A program made the translations under genes and the position numbers. From Telopea speciosissima (lineage: Eukaryota; Streptophyta; Magnoliopsida; Proteales; Proteaceae): a stretch of 64,000 bases of DNA. The stretch spans positions 65,342,984 through 65,406,983 of the forward strand of contig NC_057919.1 of assembly GCF_018873765.1 (NCBI RefSeq). Reading direction: 5' to 3'. Under the pieces are notes generated by a model that did no database searches, had not been told where the DNA came from, and saw nothing but the letters and a program-made list of their open reading frames with translations. Shown here piece by piece: positions 1 through 12,106 of the stretch (position 1 is the stretch's first letter; the number at the start of each line of letters is the position of its first letter).

Positions 1-3000
1 TGGTACAAACTACTTGATTTGGGCCAGATCATTATCCCTAACAGTGGCTGGTAGGGGACTCACTGGCCACCTCACTGGCACCACCAAACAACCTACTGAA
101 GAAGGTGTTGCTCGTACTAAATGGGCTGCCAATGATGCAATGGTAATGTCCTTTGTTCTGAACTCTATGACCACCGCCCTTTCTAGTCAGTATCTTCTCC
201 TTGACACTGCTACACAGATATGGACAGCTGTCAAGGGCACTTATGGTCGTTCAGGAAGTGGTGCTCAGGTTTATGAAATCAGGAAGACACTCCAAACCAC
301 TACTCAGAAGGAGATGTCTGTCACCAAATACTATGCTGCCCTCAAATGTTTATGGCAGCAATTGGATCACTATACTCGGTTTCAGCCTACTACTACTGCT
401 GATATTACTGCCTACCACACCTATGTAGACCAATTCCGTATCTATGATTTCCTAGCTGGCCTCAATGATGACTATGATCCTATTAGGGTGCAAGTCCTTG
501 GACGGGTTCCTTTCCCCACTTTAGAGGAGACTTTTTCTTATGTTCACAGTGAAGAGACACGACGGGCTGCCATGATGATTACTCCCAAAGTTGAGAGATC
601 AGCCTTACAGACTGCTGGCCCCACTCTTGTTGCTTCTTCTGACAGTGTTGCTGCTTCTACTACCAAAGAGCCTGTTAAGTGTGAGCATTGTCACAAACCA
701 TATCACACTAAGGCTCAGTGTTGGAAATTATATGGAAAGCCAGCTGATTTTGAGGCCAAATGTGGTCGTGCTAAATCTAAAAACAAAGCCAATCATACTG
801 AAAGTGTAGCTCCAACTCCCACTGCTGACATTGGTTTCTCCCAGGAAGAACTCCAGGCTTTGCGTCGTATGTTGAACACATCAACTGCCTCTACTATGTC
901 TGCTGCCAATTCAGGTTCCTTCTTTGCCCGTACAGGTATTTCTTTTGCTGGTCATTGTACATCAGTAGTATCCACTCCATGGATCATTGACTCCGGTGCT
1001 ACTGATCACATGACAGGTTCTTCTAGCCTTTTTAATACATATTCTCCTGCCTCTGGTAAGGATAAAGTCAAAATTGTTGATGGGTCCCTCTCCTCCATCT
1101 CAGGGAAAGGATCCATTGGTTGTTCTCCTTCCCTTACACTGTCATCTGTGTTGCATATTCCCAAATTTACAACTAACCTTCTTTCCATTAGCAGTATCAC
1201 TAAATCCCTAAATTGTAAAGTGACCTTTTTTCCCACTCACTGTGTTTTTCAGGAACTGGACTCGGGGAAGACGATTGGATTGGGTAAAGTGCATGGAGAA
1301 TTGTACCTGCTTGATGGCGATCCTACTCCGGCTTTGCCTTCGGCATCTTTCTCTTCTGATTTACATAAATGGCACTCTAGACTAGGCCATCCCCCCTTAG
1401 GTACTTTATCAAATTTATTTCTAGCATTAGTTAAAGACTGTAATACGGAAGATTTTTTTTGTAAGCCTTGTGTCTTAGCTAAACAGACGCGTTCAACTTA
1501 TCCTATTTCTAGTAAACGATCCTCTTCCTTATTTCATATTGTTCATACTGATGTGTGGGGGCCTAGTAGGAAAGCTTCCCTGACTGGCCATCGGTGGTAT
1601 GTCACTTTCATTGACTGCTATTCTAGGTTCACTTGGGTTTACCTTCTGCACACAAAGAGTGAAGTTTTTTTATGTTTTCAACACTTTCATCAAATGATTA
1701 AGACCCAGTTTAATGCCACTCTTCAAATTTTGAGGAGTGACAATGGGAAAGAGTATATGGAAGGTCAGTTCCAAAAATACCTTGCTGCACATGGAATCCT
1801 CCATCAGACCAGCTGTGTCGACACTCTAGCCCAAAATGGTGTGGCTGAGAGAAAAAACCGCCACCTCCTAGGGCCCTTATGTTTGCTCGCACTGTCCCTT
1901 CCCTTTATTGGGGGGATGCTGCCCTTACTGCAACCTATTTAATTAATAGGCTGCTCAATCGAGTTCTTCTTTCAAAAGCCCCTATTGAGCTATTACTTGG
2001 CTCTTTTTCCTTTATAGTCCCACCTAAGGTGTTTGGATGCGTTTGTTATGCTAGGGATACAAGGTCCCCTGGTAAACTTGACCCACGTAGCCTCCGCTGC
2101 ATTTTCTTGGGTTATTCTGCTACCCAAAAGGGGTACAAATGTTACTACCCTCCATCCCGCAGGACTTTTGTCAGCATGGATGTTGTCTTTCATGAACATG
2201 TTCCATATTATGTGTCCCCACCTCTTCAGGGGGAGAGTGTCAGTGAAGATGTGCTGACTATTGACTCTCCACCTCCACTTCAGTCTATTTACCATGAGTC
2301 TGAACCAGTTCGGCCTGCCCCTAGTACTCCCCCTAAGGCAGGGGAAGAGGTTCCTACACAGGGGGAGACCATTTCTATTTAAGGGGAGCAATCTACCCTG
2401 GTCCAGACTCCTATCCAAAGGACTATTAGTGAATTTCAGAGGAGGATTGATGCCAGTAATGTGAAGACCTATACAAGGAAACATAAGCAGGTTCAATCAA
2501 CTGTTGCTCCAGTACCCATCCAATTGCCGAACCCGGATCCAGAACCTGCCTCTCCACCTGGTAATGATCCTGACTTATCTATTGCTCTTCACAAAGGTAT
2601 CAGAACTTGCACTCAGCATCCCATATCTCATGTTGTTTCTTATGATTCCCTTTCCCCATCCTTTCGTGCCTTTATTTCCTCTCTTTCTTCTGTTCGTATT
2701 CCTAACAATTGGCAGGAAGCTTTATCAGACGGAAAGTGGAAGGCAGCTATGATGGAAGAAATGGACGCCTTGAAGAAAAATAACACATGGGAGCTTGTGG
2801 TTCTTCCACCTGGGAAGAAAACCGTTGGATGTAAATGGGTGTTTGTAGTGAAACAGAAGGTGGATGGCACTGTGGATAGGTATAAAGCACGACTCGTGGC
2901 CAAGGGGTTCACTCAGACATACGGCATTGATTACTAGGAAACTTTTGCACCTGTTGCAAAGTTAAATACTGTTTGTGTGTTATTATCTTGTGCAGTCAAC

Positions 3001-4235
3001 CTTGGATGGGATTTGCAGCAGCTAGATGTAAAAAATGCCTTCCTAAATGGAACACTGGATGAGGAGGTGTATATAGACATTCCACCAGGGTTCTCTTGTG
3101 ACAGAAACCAAGGAAAAATATGCAGACTGAAGCGCACACTTTATGGGCTGAAGCAGTCACCTCGAGCATGGTTTGGCCGGTTCCACAAGGCCATGATTTC
3201 TATGGGCTATAAGCGGAGTAATGCTGATCACACACTCTTTATAAAGAGGGTTGGTGAAAAACTCACTGTTCTTATAGTCTACGTTGATGATATAGTGGTT
3301 ACTGGCAATGATGGTGATGAGATCAGACGGTTGAAAACCTTCCTTGGACAAGAATTTGAGATTAAAGATCTAGGAAAACTACGATACTTTCTTGGGATTG
3401 AAGTAGCCAGATCTTCTAAAGGCATTTTTCTCTCCCAAAGGAAGTATGTCCTAGACTTATTGGCTGAGACCGGGTTACTAGGCTGTCATCCTTTAGATAC
3501 TCCTATGGACCCTACTGTTCGACTCAAGGAGAAAGAGGGTAAGCCTGTTGATAAAGGCCGGTACCAAAGACTTGTAGGGAAGCTGATTTATCTTTCACAC
3601 ACGCGCGTCGACATTCTTGCCGCCGTGAGTCTTGTGAGCGTTTATGCATGATCCCTACTCTTCTCATATGGAGGCTGTTCTTCGTATCTTGCACTATTTG
3701 AAGTTAGCTCCTGGAAAAGGAATTCTTTTGTCTACGCATGGTCATCTACGGATAGAAGCATACACTGATGCTGATTGGGCTGGTTCTGCTGATCGGAAGT
3801 CTATTTCTGGGTATTGCTCCTTTGTAGGTGGAAATCTTGTCACATGGCGTAGCAAGAAGCAAAATGTGGTTGCTCGTTCTAGTGCCGAAGTTGAGTTTCG
3901 AGCTATGGCACAAGGTATTTGTGAGTTACTATGGCTTAAAGGTTTGCTACAAGATCTTGGTGTTCCTATTCGTCTTCCTATGATGTTGTACTGTGACAAC
4001 AAGGCTGCCATCAGCATAGCACACAACCCAGTACAGCATGATCGTACCAAGCATGTTGAGGTGGATAGACATTTCATCAAAGAGAAGTTAGAAGCTGGGC
4101 TGATTTGTATTCCCTTTGAGACATCTGCGGATCAACTTGCTGATATCTTCACCAAGGGATTGTCTAGAAAATTGTGTCATCCCAATCTAGTCAAGTTGGG
4201 CATGATCGACATCTTTGCTCCAACTTGAGGGGGAG
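1..4235 (+). pseudogene. Ty1/copia gag-pol, broken and cut by the window edge
   Basis: Copia polyprotein in the order gag, protease, integrase, reverse transcriptase, RNase H. Visible: gag followed by a CX2CX4HX4C zinc knuckle (CEHCHKPYHTKAQC, about 685-725); protease WIIDSGATDHM near 980; integrase HKWHSRLGHP near 1365, HTDVWGP near 1545, LRSDNGKEY near 1730 and NGVAERKN near 1840; RT with YVDD near 3280; RNase H with YTDADWAG near 3760. It is not functional: the frame shifts near 1880, stops at about 2380 (TAA) and 2935 (TAG, where the family has Gln), and shifts again near 3645. The 5' LTR and gag start lie outside the window. A polypurine tract at 4227-4235 abuts the 3' LTR. Family identity is secure; activity is excluded by the breaks. 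Confidence 0.93.
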
Positions 4236-4553
4236 TGTTGAAATAGGCTGCTTACCCGATTGGGGTAAGCAGTCCTAGTTGGATTGGGATTAGTCCTACT
4301 AGTCCTAGGCTGATTAGGATTAGTCCTAGTCATGTTAGGAGTAGTACTAGTCGATTGGATTCTTTTCTTTTATTTTATTTTTATTGTTTTATCCTTGAGT
4401 CCTATTCTGGCATTCCTAGTTGTATTAGGAATTCCTAGTAGGACTAGGACTGAGGTGTTATTATTCCTATTTGTACTTTGATCAGTTTACTTCAAGTTAC
4501 TATAAATAAAGGGGCTTGGGTGATCGATTCTAATCACTCAAGCATTCATTCCA
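4236..4553 (+). repeat. 3' LTR of the first copia element
   Basis: Begins TGTTGAAATAGG right after the purine-rich tract that follows the RNase H stop. It contains many CCTAGT/ACTAGG motifs and a TATA-like tataaataaagg at 4501. The end is set at CATTCCA (4553), where antisense copia coding sequence begins. The 5' LTR is outside the window, so the right border cannot be checked by comparison. Confidence 0.6.
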
Positions 4554-6703
4554 ATGCTGTTTACAGTTTGGAACATGAAAGACAGACTTCAAAGGTATAA
4601 ATGGAGTAACCTGGACATCTCCCTTTCCAGAAATGGAAGAAAGGGAACCATCAACAATTTTTACCTTATCTTTCCCAGAACAAACAGAATAGGAATCATA
4701 AAGCTGAGACCTACCAGTCATATGATCAGTGGCACTTGAGTCAATGACCTAGGGAGTGGTGCCAGAGGAGGTAGAGACCTGTAAAGCAGTGGAAGTAGTG
4801 GTAGTAGCAGAGGAGGAACCATCCATGTGGGCTACAATCCGGCGAAATGCAACTGTCTTCTTTGGAGAGAGAAAGGATGGATCAAACTTATGAACTCCAA
4901 CATGGGCCTAGGCCCATTCTTCTTCTGTCCTTTCTATCCTCCAGATGAAACAGAGGATGGCTTCCCGTGAAGATCCCAGCAAAAATCCTTCTTGTGCCCA
5001 GGCTTGCCACAATAGTCACAGGCGAATCTGCCATAGTTGTCATGGCGTCCTGGCGCTGGAGAGGGTTGCATGGCGACCTACGCCATGGCGTCCCTCTTTG
5101 ATTTCTTCTTCCTGTCTCTCTTTCCTTCTTCGATTTCTTCTTCCCTCTTCAATTTCTTTCGATTTCTTCTTTCCCTCTTCGATTTCTTTCGATTTCTTCT
5201 TTCCCTCTTCGATTTCTGAATTTTCTTCTTAAAACTTGAGAAACAATAGAGAAAAAATAAAACATGGCTTGAGTATACATCTATTAACACATTAAAAATA
5301 GAGAAAATAAAAAATAAAACATGGTCGACATGCTCGCCATGGCGTTGTCGATATATCGACGTGACACCCCTCCACCGACTTGGATCGCCGTGACGCCGTG
5401 ACAACTATGGAATCTACCCTTACCAGCTCCCTTAGTAGAGGGAGTACGGTCCTGAAGAATGGAAGAAACAAGAGCAGAGCGCTCAATAATGGGAGCGGTC
5501 TCTATAGCACCCCTACAGGTCTCCTCACTCTGTAGATAACCACACACCTCCTCTAGTGAGGGAAGACTGGGTCGGCCAAGGATCTGCACCCTTAAAGGTT
5601 CAAATTTAGGGTTAAAACCTCCAAGAAGGAACAAGGCCCTCTCCTTCTCAAACAACTGATGCACTTTGGGCTCATCATCAGGACACAACTGGGATCTCTG
5701 TAGTGATCATAGTCCTCCCAAAGTCCCACAACAAGACTATAGTATTCAGAGATACTTTCATCACCCTGTCGCAAGCTAACAATCTGTTGGAGGAGTTGAT
5801 AAACCTTTGTAGAATCTCCCACCCTATCAAAAATACGAGCAACACTATCCCAGATGTCTTTGGCAATCTCCTTGCTCATAAACCTTCTTCCAATCTCCGG
5901 CTTCATCGAAAAAATAAGCCAAGTCATCACAAGGGAGTTTTCGGTTTCCCATTTGGAGTACTCTGGATCAATAGAGGGGGGAGTCTTAATGCTCCCAGAT
6001 ATGTACCCCAACTTCCCTCGACTCCGAAGAATCAGCTTCATAGATTGTGACCAATCCAAGTAATTTTGGTTGTCAAGCTTGACAATGGGAAGTTGAACAT
6101 TTGGGTTCTCATAGGACAGAGGTGGAGGCAAGGCTTGTTGAGGCAAGGCTGTTTCAACATTTTTTTCACCCATCTTGACCTTAAGTCAAACACTTGGAAG
6201 ACCCAAACAACAGCACCTCAAGCAAAACAACTTCTCAAAAAACAGTAGTAAAAAATAGGGACAAACAGTGACAAAAAAATTGAAAAAGCTTGTAGAACCT
6301 CACACGATCATCAAACAGCAGCGGAGTAAAAAGGAGAAACCTTCCTTACCAAAAAATGATACTGAGTAGCCCAAAAAATCTCCCATACAAAGCTCTATTG
6401 AAGAGCTTTTTCCAATCAAGTACCCTGGCTGGCCGAAAAATCAGGCAGAACAGGCATGGCCGAAATGCAGTTCCAACCCTTTGATGCTTCCAAGAGACTT
6501 AAGATGATACACTGGGAAGAAAGAGGACTTCCAAACGAAACTAGAGCACCTGGTTGCTCTCCATTTGGATTCCAAACAAGGGAGAAACAGATCTGTGAAG
6601 ATGCCCTAGGGCTTTCTTCAAACGCCAACAAGAACCAAGAGAAAAGAACAATCCTTACCCTTCCAAACAACCTTCTATCACCTTCAAACTCTAGGAACAA
6701 TAT
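4554..6703 (-). pseudogene. Antisense copia gag/protease fragment
   Basis: On the minus strand a copia gag starts at 6173 (MGEKNVETALPQQ) with a gag N-terminal domain (KLDNQNYLDWSQSMKLIL, then MSKEIAKDIWDSV) and runs, with a frameshift near 5680, to a zinc knuckle near 5000 (CDYCGKPGHKKDFC). Part of the post-protease region is at 4560-4720 (SGKDKVKIVDGSLSSISGKG, also present in the first element, so the families are related). Integrase, RT and RNase H are absent: the fragment stops where the first element's LTR begins. The zinc-knuckle region is split by the MITE at 5032-5409. A roughly 530-bp leader separates gag from its LTR. Clearly dead. Confidence 0.85.
5032..5409. mobile_element. hAT-type MITE inserted in copia gag
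   Basis: 378-bp non-coding insertion with terminal inverted repeats CATAGTTGTCAYGGCG (left 5032-5047, right complement ending at 5409). The 8-bp flanks are GAATCTGC (5024-5031) and GAATCTAC (5410-5417), matching at 7 of 8, as expected for a hAT-type target duplication. Removing it joins the flanking copia gag into the zinc knuckle. Inside, at about 5110-5220, lie roughly 30-bp tandem units built on TTCGATTTCTTC. No transposase. Confidence 0.8.
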
Positions 6704-6715
6704 TCTCTGATACCA
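6704..6715 (-). other. Primer-binding site (initiator Met tRNA type)
   Basis: On the minus strand TGGTATCAGAG follows the LTR end directly. This is the copia-type priming site complementary to the 3' end of initiator methionine tRNA, and it fixes the inner LTR border. Confidence 0.8.
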
Positions 6716-6933
6716 TGTTATGTTTTAGAGTAGAAGAAGAAGAGAGAAAAGCTCCAAGAGAGCAAACACGATTTTGGGATTGTTGAGTTGTGTCTCAAAC
6801 TAGAGACAAACTAGTTTATTTTGAAAAGAATAGGTAAGTACACAGAGGCCCCTGGCCTTATACAAATAACAGAAAGAACATATAAAAGATGTGGTTATAT
6901 ACAAATATACCCCTGAAACTACTATTCTTAACA
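6716..6933 (-). repeat. 5' LTR of the antisense copia element
   Basis: Minus-strand sequence starts TGTTAAGAATAG and ends CTAAAACATAACA, giving the TGTTA...TAACA inverted ends typical of an LTR, 218 bp long. It lies next to the primer-binding site. The partner 3' LTR is missing from the window. Confidence 0.75.
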
Positions 6934-7169
6934 TTACCCACCTCTAATCTAACACCTTAAATGAAGTTCTGCCTGTTGGTCATATGGCGACAATAAGCTC
7001 ATACCCACCTTCAATGAGGTTCCACATGTTGGTCATTATGCACCTCCATAAGCTTGTTCAATAGCTACTAGTTGTAGGGTGATCCATCAGCAGCTCTGTT
7101 TGCATATATCAGGACAGTAGATTCCAATGAAGTAAAGACTGCTTCTCCTATCTTAGTATTTCCATCAAG

Positions 7170-8940
7170 TTAATTTATTTTGCCAAAATTCTTGAGAAAC
7201 ATCTGCAAAATAAGAATATTATGTAACAGAAAAAATTCATTCTGTTTCTCTTGTTGTTCCAGCCCCTCTTCCCTGAGGATTAGGCTTTTCTTTTGTTGTT
7301 GCTCCCCAAAGGGGATTCCTTTTTTTTCTCTCTCTGTCTTTGGTAATGAAATTCTTACTCATGCAAAAAAAAAAATTTTAAAATGTCACAATTTCATCAA
7401 AGAAGTTTACATTTCGATTGATTTTATCACCCTTGGAAGAAAAAAGAAGAGGTAGAAATTTGGTAGCAAAATTTCTTCTTTCCATACCATGATAAACACT
7501 ATCCACAAAATATTCATAGTGGAAATCAGGTAAATCGAAATGAACCATAGATTTAACATATAAACCTAACTGCAAAAGGTACACATACCTGAGAAGGGTT
7601 TGAGCATGCGGTCCCAGCTGACAAGTCCAAGTCCAGGACCCCCAGCTTTGAAGTGCTTCCTTCCTCAACTTCCCAATCTGATGAGCTTTCACTATCTGCA
7701 TTATCCACTAATTTGTCCTATATAGAACATAACTAATAGATTATTAAAAAAAAAGAGGCATACAATTAATTAATTGGAGAAAACAATGTATATGCATGCA
7801 TTGAGAAAATTACCATTTTGCAACCAAGCGCTTCTGCTGAAACTTCGATTTTGACAGTTTTTTAACTAAGCCATCCAAAGCTCTGCAGCAATATCATTAC
7901 TAGTTAGCCTATGAATGCATAACCCAGGACAAAAAGATACTAATATTAACCAACCAAATTGTAAGCACAAAATTCTCCTTCTCTCAGCAATGTAAAAAAA
8001 GCTAATAAGGCAACTCAAAAGGGTTCCTCAACTTTCTTGTAACACTTATATTTTCCTTCTATTGTTGTCCCTAGAGTGGAGTGGATCCTCGAACTCACTC
8101 AACTTTCTGAATCAACATGTTTTTTTTTTTTGGATGAATAAAAAATACATTACCAAAATAAAGAGAAGAGGGGAGAGAACAAACAACACGGCACACAACT
8201 TACAAGACCCTGCCTTTATAGAGGGAGCGAGGCAAGGGCCTGAAAAAGAGAAGGGGGAAGACCCCAAAAAACTACAAACAGACAAATCCAGGGGCCCAAA
8301 GCTGGCAGTGATCTGCATCAAATAAAAAAGAGTCCCAAAACCGCAAGTCCTGGACTTTGCAGACCCTCTTGTGAGATTGCATGCGAATCCGAAAATTGTA
8401 GATAGCCGCAATAAATGCAGGCTTGTCCATCATAACACAGCAAATTGTCTCGGCAAAGGGCATGACCACAACAGATAACCATTCTCTATCGAAGGCCAAA
8501 ATCTTCCTTTTCCAAGGCAGCAGAAGACATCATGCCAGTGCTAGAAATAAGATCATACTTCATCCATCGTCCTGTATGGGCGAGGAATAAAGACCTCGAG
8601 AGTTTCGGAATGACCCCCTGAATCAACATTAATATCCTATTGATGGTAAAATTAAAGCAGTGAAACATTATTCTCTTTTGATTCTCATTGTCTCATGGGT
8701 ACATGGGCGGTATACATTGGCTCCACCTATCACTTCCAGAACCCCAATCATACACTGCTTTAATTTATCAAAACCCCATTTATGTAAGACAAGCAAGTTT
8801 GGTTACATGACGATGACAATCCACTTATGAACACGCTAACAAAGCCCCATCAGCCTATCAATATCTACTAAATTAGTAATTATATTCTTGACACTTGAAA
8901 TAATCTCGAAAGAGGCAGCCTGACTGCCATTAAAGTTTGC
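7170..8940 (-). CDS. Unrecognised multi-exon gene or gene fragment
   Basis: Not recognised. Several minus-strand segments look like exons. 8836-8940 follows a CTCCAG acceptor and reads ANFNGSQAASFEIISSVKN... 7814-7882 lies between CTGCAG and a GTAATT donor and reads ALDGLVKKLSKSKFQQKR. 7589-7717 lies between TATATAG and GTATGT and reads DKLVDNADSESSSDWEVEEG, acidic and serine-rich. 7170-7202 follows TTTTGCAG and ends in a stop. The 7814-7882 exon does not join 7589-7717 in phase, so either an exon is missing from my model or the gene is broken. A minus-strand GTTTGG donor near 9565 could mark a 5' untranslated exon. A LINE copy sits in the 7.9-8.8 kb intron. Confidence 0.35.
8119..8617 (-). 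mobile_element. 5'-truncated LINE-like retroposon copy
   Basis: Flanked by perfect 12-bp direct repeats CTGAATCAACAT (8107-8118 and 8618-8629). On the minus strand it ends in a poly-A tail (12 T on the plus strand at 8120-8131), the signature of target-primed reverse transcription. The minus strand reads AETICCVMMDKPAFIAAIYN... near 8400-8460, which resembles the end of plant LINE ORF2 proteins; that assignment is tentative. About 500 bp, non-autonomous. Confidence 0.75.
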
Positions 8941-10002
8941 CTGGAGAAGAAGAAGAAGAAGTGTCGTGGCAATCATTTGCCATTGTCACTTAACATCATT
9001 CACACAATCAGCTCGTGAGTTGTTACAAACTCTAATTCCTTTAGCCCTTACTTACATTTTTCATTTCCTTGCATTTCAAGGACAATACGATGTTTTGCTT
9101 TGCTTTCAGTGTAAAGATCCGAAAACATAACAACAAGAAATTACCTATCTGGAACAGTAACAAAAAATAATTCAAGCTCCACAGAAATAATTAGACACAT
9201 GCAATAATATCCCAAAAAGATAAACATGCAAGTATCAAGCATAGGCAAAGAACAAGAAACCAGAAACGAGATCAAAGGGAGGGGGGGTAGAAGCATAATT
9301 CACTATGAATAAGGGTTTAGTAGGGAGAGTAATTTAAGCACAAACTACAAGTAAACCAAAAATGTGATCAAACATGCCAAAATACGCATAAAATTCTCAC
9401 CAAAAGCCAAATTGTAAGACAACTGATGATGACTGAACAAAGATCAAATGATATGAAACCCTCCAAATTTCTTCCTTGATATTAGAAACACAAACAAATT
9501 AGATAGTTTGAAGAAAACAGAGGAGCTGAATAGCGAACCGCAGTAAGAAGACAACAATTATCCAAACCTGAGAAAAAACTTTTTTGGATTCTAGTGGAGA
9601 CGTTCTCGTGAGAATCAGCTTAATTGCTCGAGAGACGAAAAAGTGGTGGGAAATTTGCAGGTCGCAAGTACAGTTATGCACATGGTTATACACTAAAATT
9701 ACCGGTGATGCCTAACTGTAAAGTTACAAATATAACCTCATCAATGATGATAGAAACGCAGGTCAAAGTCTTCAACAGCATCAACGCTCAGCAGTCAGCA
9801 ATCACTGCACCGTTACAACTGAGAACGATCCCTGCAGCGCTACTTAGTAGACATTATTCCCACACAGCCAAGTACGGGAAAGTTTTCCTTAAAAAAAAAA
9901 GAAATAGCCAAAAAAGACAAACTCACAGAGGAAAGTTTTTGGGGTGGAGTCGGAGTGAAGAGAGAATCTTTTCATCCAAGGAGATTATTTAAGAGATAGG
10001 AT

Positions 10003-10552
10003 CATAGTTAGCAAAAACGGGAACGGTAATAAAACGGAGTTTTATGGTATGGATTTTAAATGGTAAAAAATTACAAAGAGACGGTCAAATAAAACGGTCA
10101 AAAAAATAGAGAACAGTAAAAAACAAAAAACAGACGATATGGGTTTAAAACGTTTATGTTTCAAAACAACAGAACCAAAAAAATGCCACTATTCTCATAT
10201 AAATTGAGGAATTTTTATTTGAAATACATGCTTTTATTTCTGGTATCCATGCATTGACTTTGAGTTGAAGGTGATATCATGAAAAATTTAGTCTTTCGAG
10301 TCATCTTTACGTCGGTGAAAGAATCAAGCTGATCAAAGTTCGAGAGAGAGAGATATGGTTAGTTAAGTCCAAGATCTTAAAAAATGTCAAAAAAAGGGGA
10401 ACGTGTTTTAAACGCGTTTAAAACGGGAATGCTTGTCGTTTGCCCTTTTTTACCGTATGTTTGGGAAGCATACGGCAAAACGTGTTTAAAAAGGTAAAAA
10501 AGGAAACATGTTTAAAATGGAGTTTTAAACGCGTTTTTGCTAACAATGAATG
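10003..10552. mobile_element. hAT-like MITE rich in AAAACG/CGTTTT
   Basis: Left end CATAGTTAGCAAAAACG at 10003; the right end carries the complement CGTTTTTGCTAACAATG plus an extra AATG. A 9-bp direct repeat ATAGGATCA occurs at 9996-10004 and 10554-10562; read as an 8-bp duplication the flanks are GATAGGAT and AATAGGAT (7 of 8). No coding capacity. The end resembles the MITEs at 5032 and 32348. Confidence 0.65.
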
Positions 10553-10562
10553 AATAGGATCA

Positions 10563-11361
10563 CGTTCCTTTACAACTGTGAGCATACAGCCCAACTCACT
10601 ATTTGATGTTATGATTAGACTCTTAGAAATGGAAAAAATTTGGCTGCAACCCTATGTTCCTGCTGCCCTCAATTGTAGGTGCCAACTTGGAATAATCCCC
10701 TTTCCCTGTAGGTTCACAAGTACCCTCTTAGATTTTAGTATTTAACAAATTACCCTTTAGGATTTCAAGTCAGCGTCTATGATTGGGGCAGTAGAAACAT
10801 GGCTGCAACCTGGGCAGCAGCCAAATTTTGTTCGGAATGGAAAAAATGAATCTTATTATTAATTCATTCCATGCACCCCATTTAAATCTCTATAGTAGTC
10901 ATACTTGATCAAGATTAGGGTTTTAGTTCACAATATTGGTGTTGATATCGATTAGTGTCGATATTGATATTTATTGAACCATATTGATTTAAATTGTTCA
11001 AAAATTAAAAAAATTCACCTTTATAACTGATACCACTCATATGTATCAGTATTGTTTCTGTCGATATAAATCGATTGATACAACTGGTTTGATATCAATA
11101 CCTAAATCGTGGGTATGACATTGATTCACAATTACAGTCATTTTTTTAAACCAAAAAGTGACCTTTTGATCTAGAACTGTATTGATACAAATTGATTCAG
11201 CCAACATGCATCGATATTGGTATCGGTATCGATATCAACAATGACCGATATGGTAACCAATACCATGTTTTATATCCTTCTTTCTGCCTTGCTAACAAAG
11301 ATCTAAAATATCATTCTTGATCAGCTTTCATGCTAGTTCTTACTGGACTATGAAAGGGATT
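10563..11361. other. Intergenic, degenerate repeats only
   Basis: No gene seen. 10640-10830 has two GGCTGCAACC blocks. 10930-11270 is a degenerate stretch of ATCGATAT/GTATCGAT motifs, also found at 13400-13540, probably an old MITE. Confidence 0.4.
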
Positions 11362-11511
11362 GAGCTCCTCTCCAGGGAGCCCAACCTACCCAGGGGGGCA
11401 TCCAGCCGGTGGACTGTGTTGCACACATCCCTAGGTGTGCGCCAAGATGTGTGCATCACAGCCCAACCCTTGGATGCCCCCCTGTTCGCTGAGCTCCCTG
11501 GAGAGGAGCTG
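11362..11511. repeat. Long near-perfect foldback (hairpin) element
   Basis: Three nested arm pairs cover almost the whole 150 bp: GAGCTCCTCTCCAGGGAGC (11362-11380) with its complement at 11493-11511 (18 of 19); AGGGGGGCATCCA (11392-11404) with 11471-11483 (perfect); CTGTGTTGCACACATC with a complement near 11450 (15 of 16). A single strand would fold into one long hairpin. Most likely a foldback MITE; a small-RNA precursor is possible. Confidence 0.75.
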
Positions 11512-12106
11512 GATCTCCATGAACGTTTCATTTCAAAGAAGCACGACGTACCATGATACTTTTTGTTTCATTGAGCCCTGCATTGGTCTTTGGTGTGATG
11601 ATTGTACATACTAAAAATTTGGTACATTCATCAATCGGATAGTCAAATCATGTGGCAGAAGAGATTCTTTCTTCATCATGAGTGAAAGAAACTCACATTG
11701 GACTCTATCAACGGTCTCATTACTTTTGTACCCATGTTAGATTTTGAAATGTTTACCAAAAAAAACAAAGAGTTTGAAATGTAATGGATACCATTTTCCA
11801 TGTGTATTGTGCAAATTCCTATATACCCCTCTCATTTAATAAATAGTGGACCCACACTGACGCACTCTCTCTCCTATGCTGACCATGTGGGCCCATATGG
11901 ACCTCATATGTTTGCTACCATTCTCGATCTAGACCCTCATTTGTACAGCATGTAGATTGAAAAGACCCTTTTTAACTGATGAATCAAGGAACTTTTAGGA
12001 ATAAGACAAATGATGAATATTAAAAGAAGGTTACAAGTTCTAACTACACCTATAGAGGTAACATAATTTAAACAATCCCTTCATATAATTTGGCATCATG
12101 GTTAGT
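11512..12106. other. Intergenic, nothing recognised
   Basis: AT-rich sequence downstream of the GDSL gene stop codon; the first part holds that gene's likely 3' untranslated region. No coding signal seen. Confidence 0.4.

Noticed and set aside
8318..8499. Separate host gene encoding AETICCVMMDKPAFIAAIYN
   Set aside because: Lies wholly between the 12-bp duplications and before a poly-A tail, so it belongs to the LINE copy.
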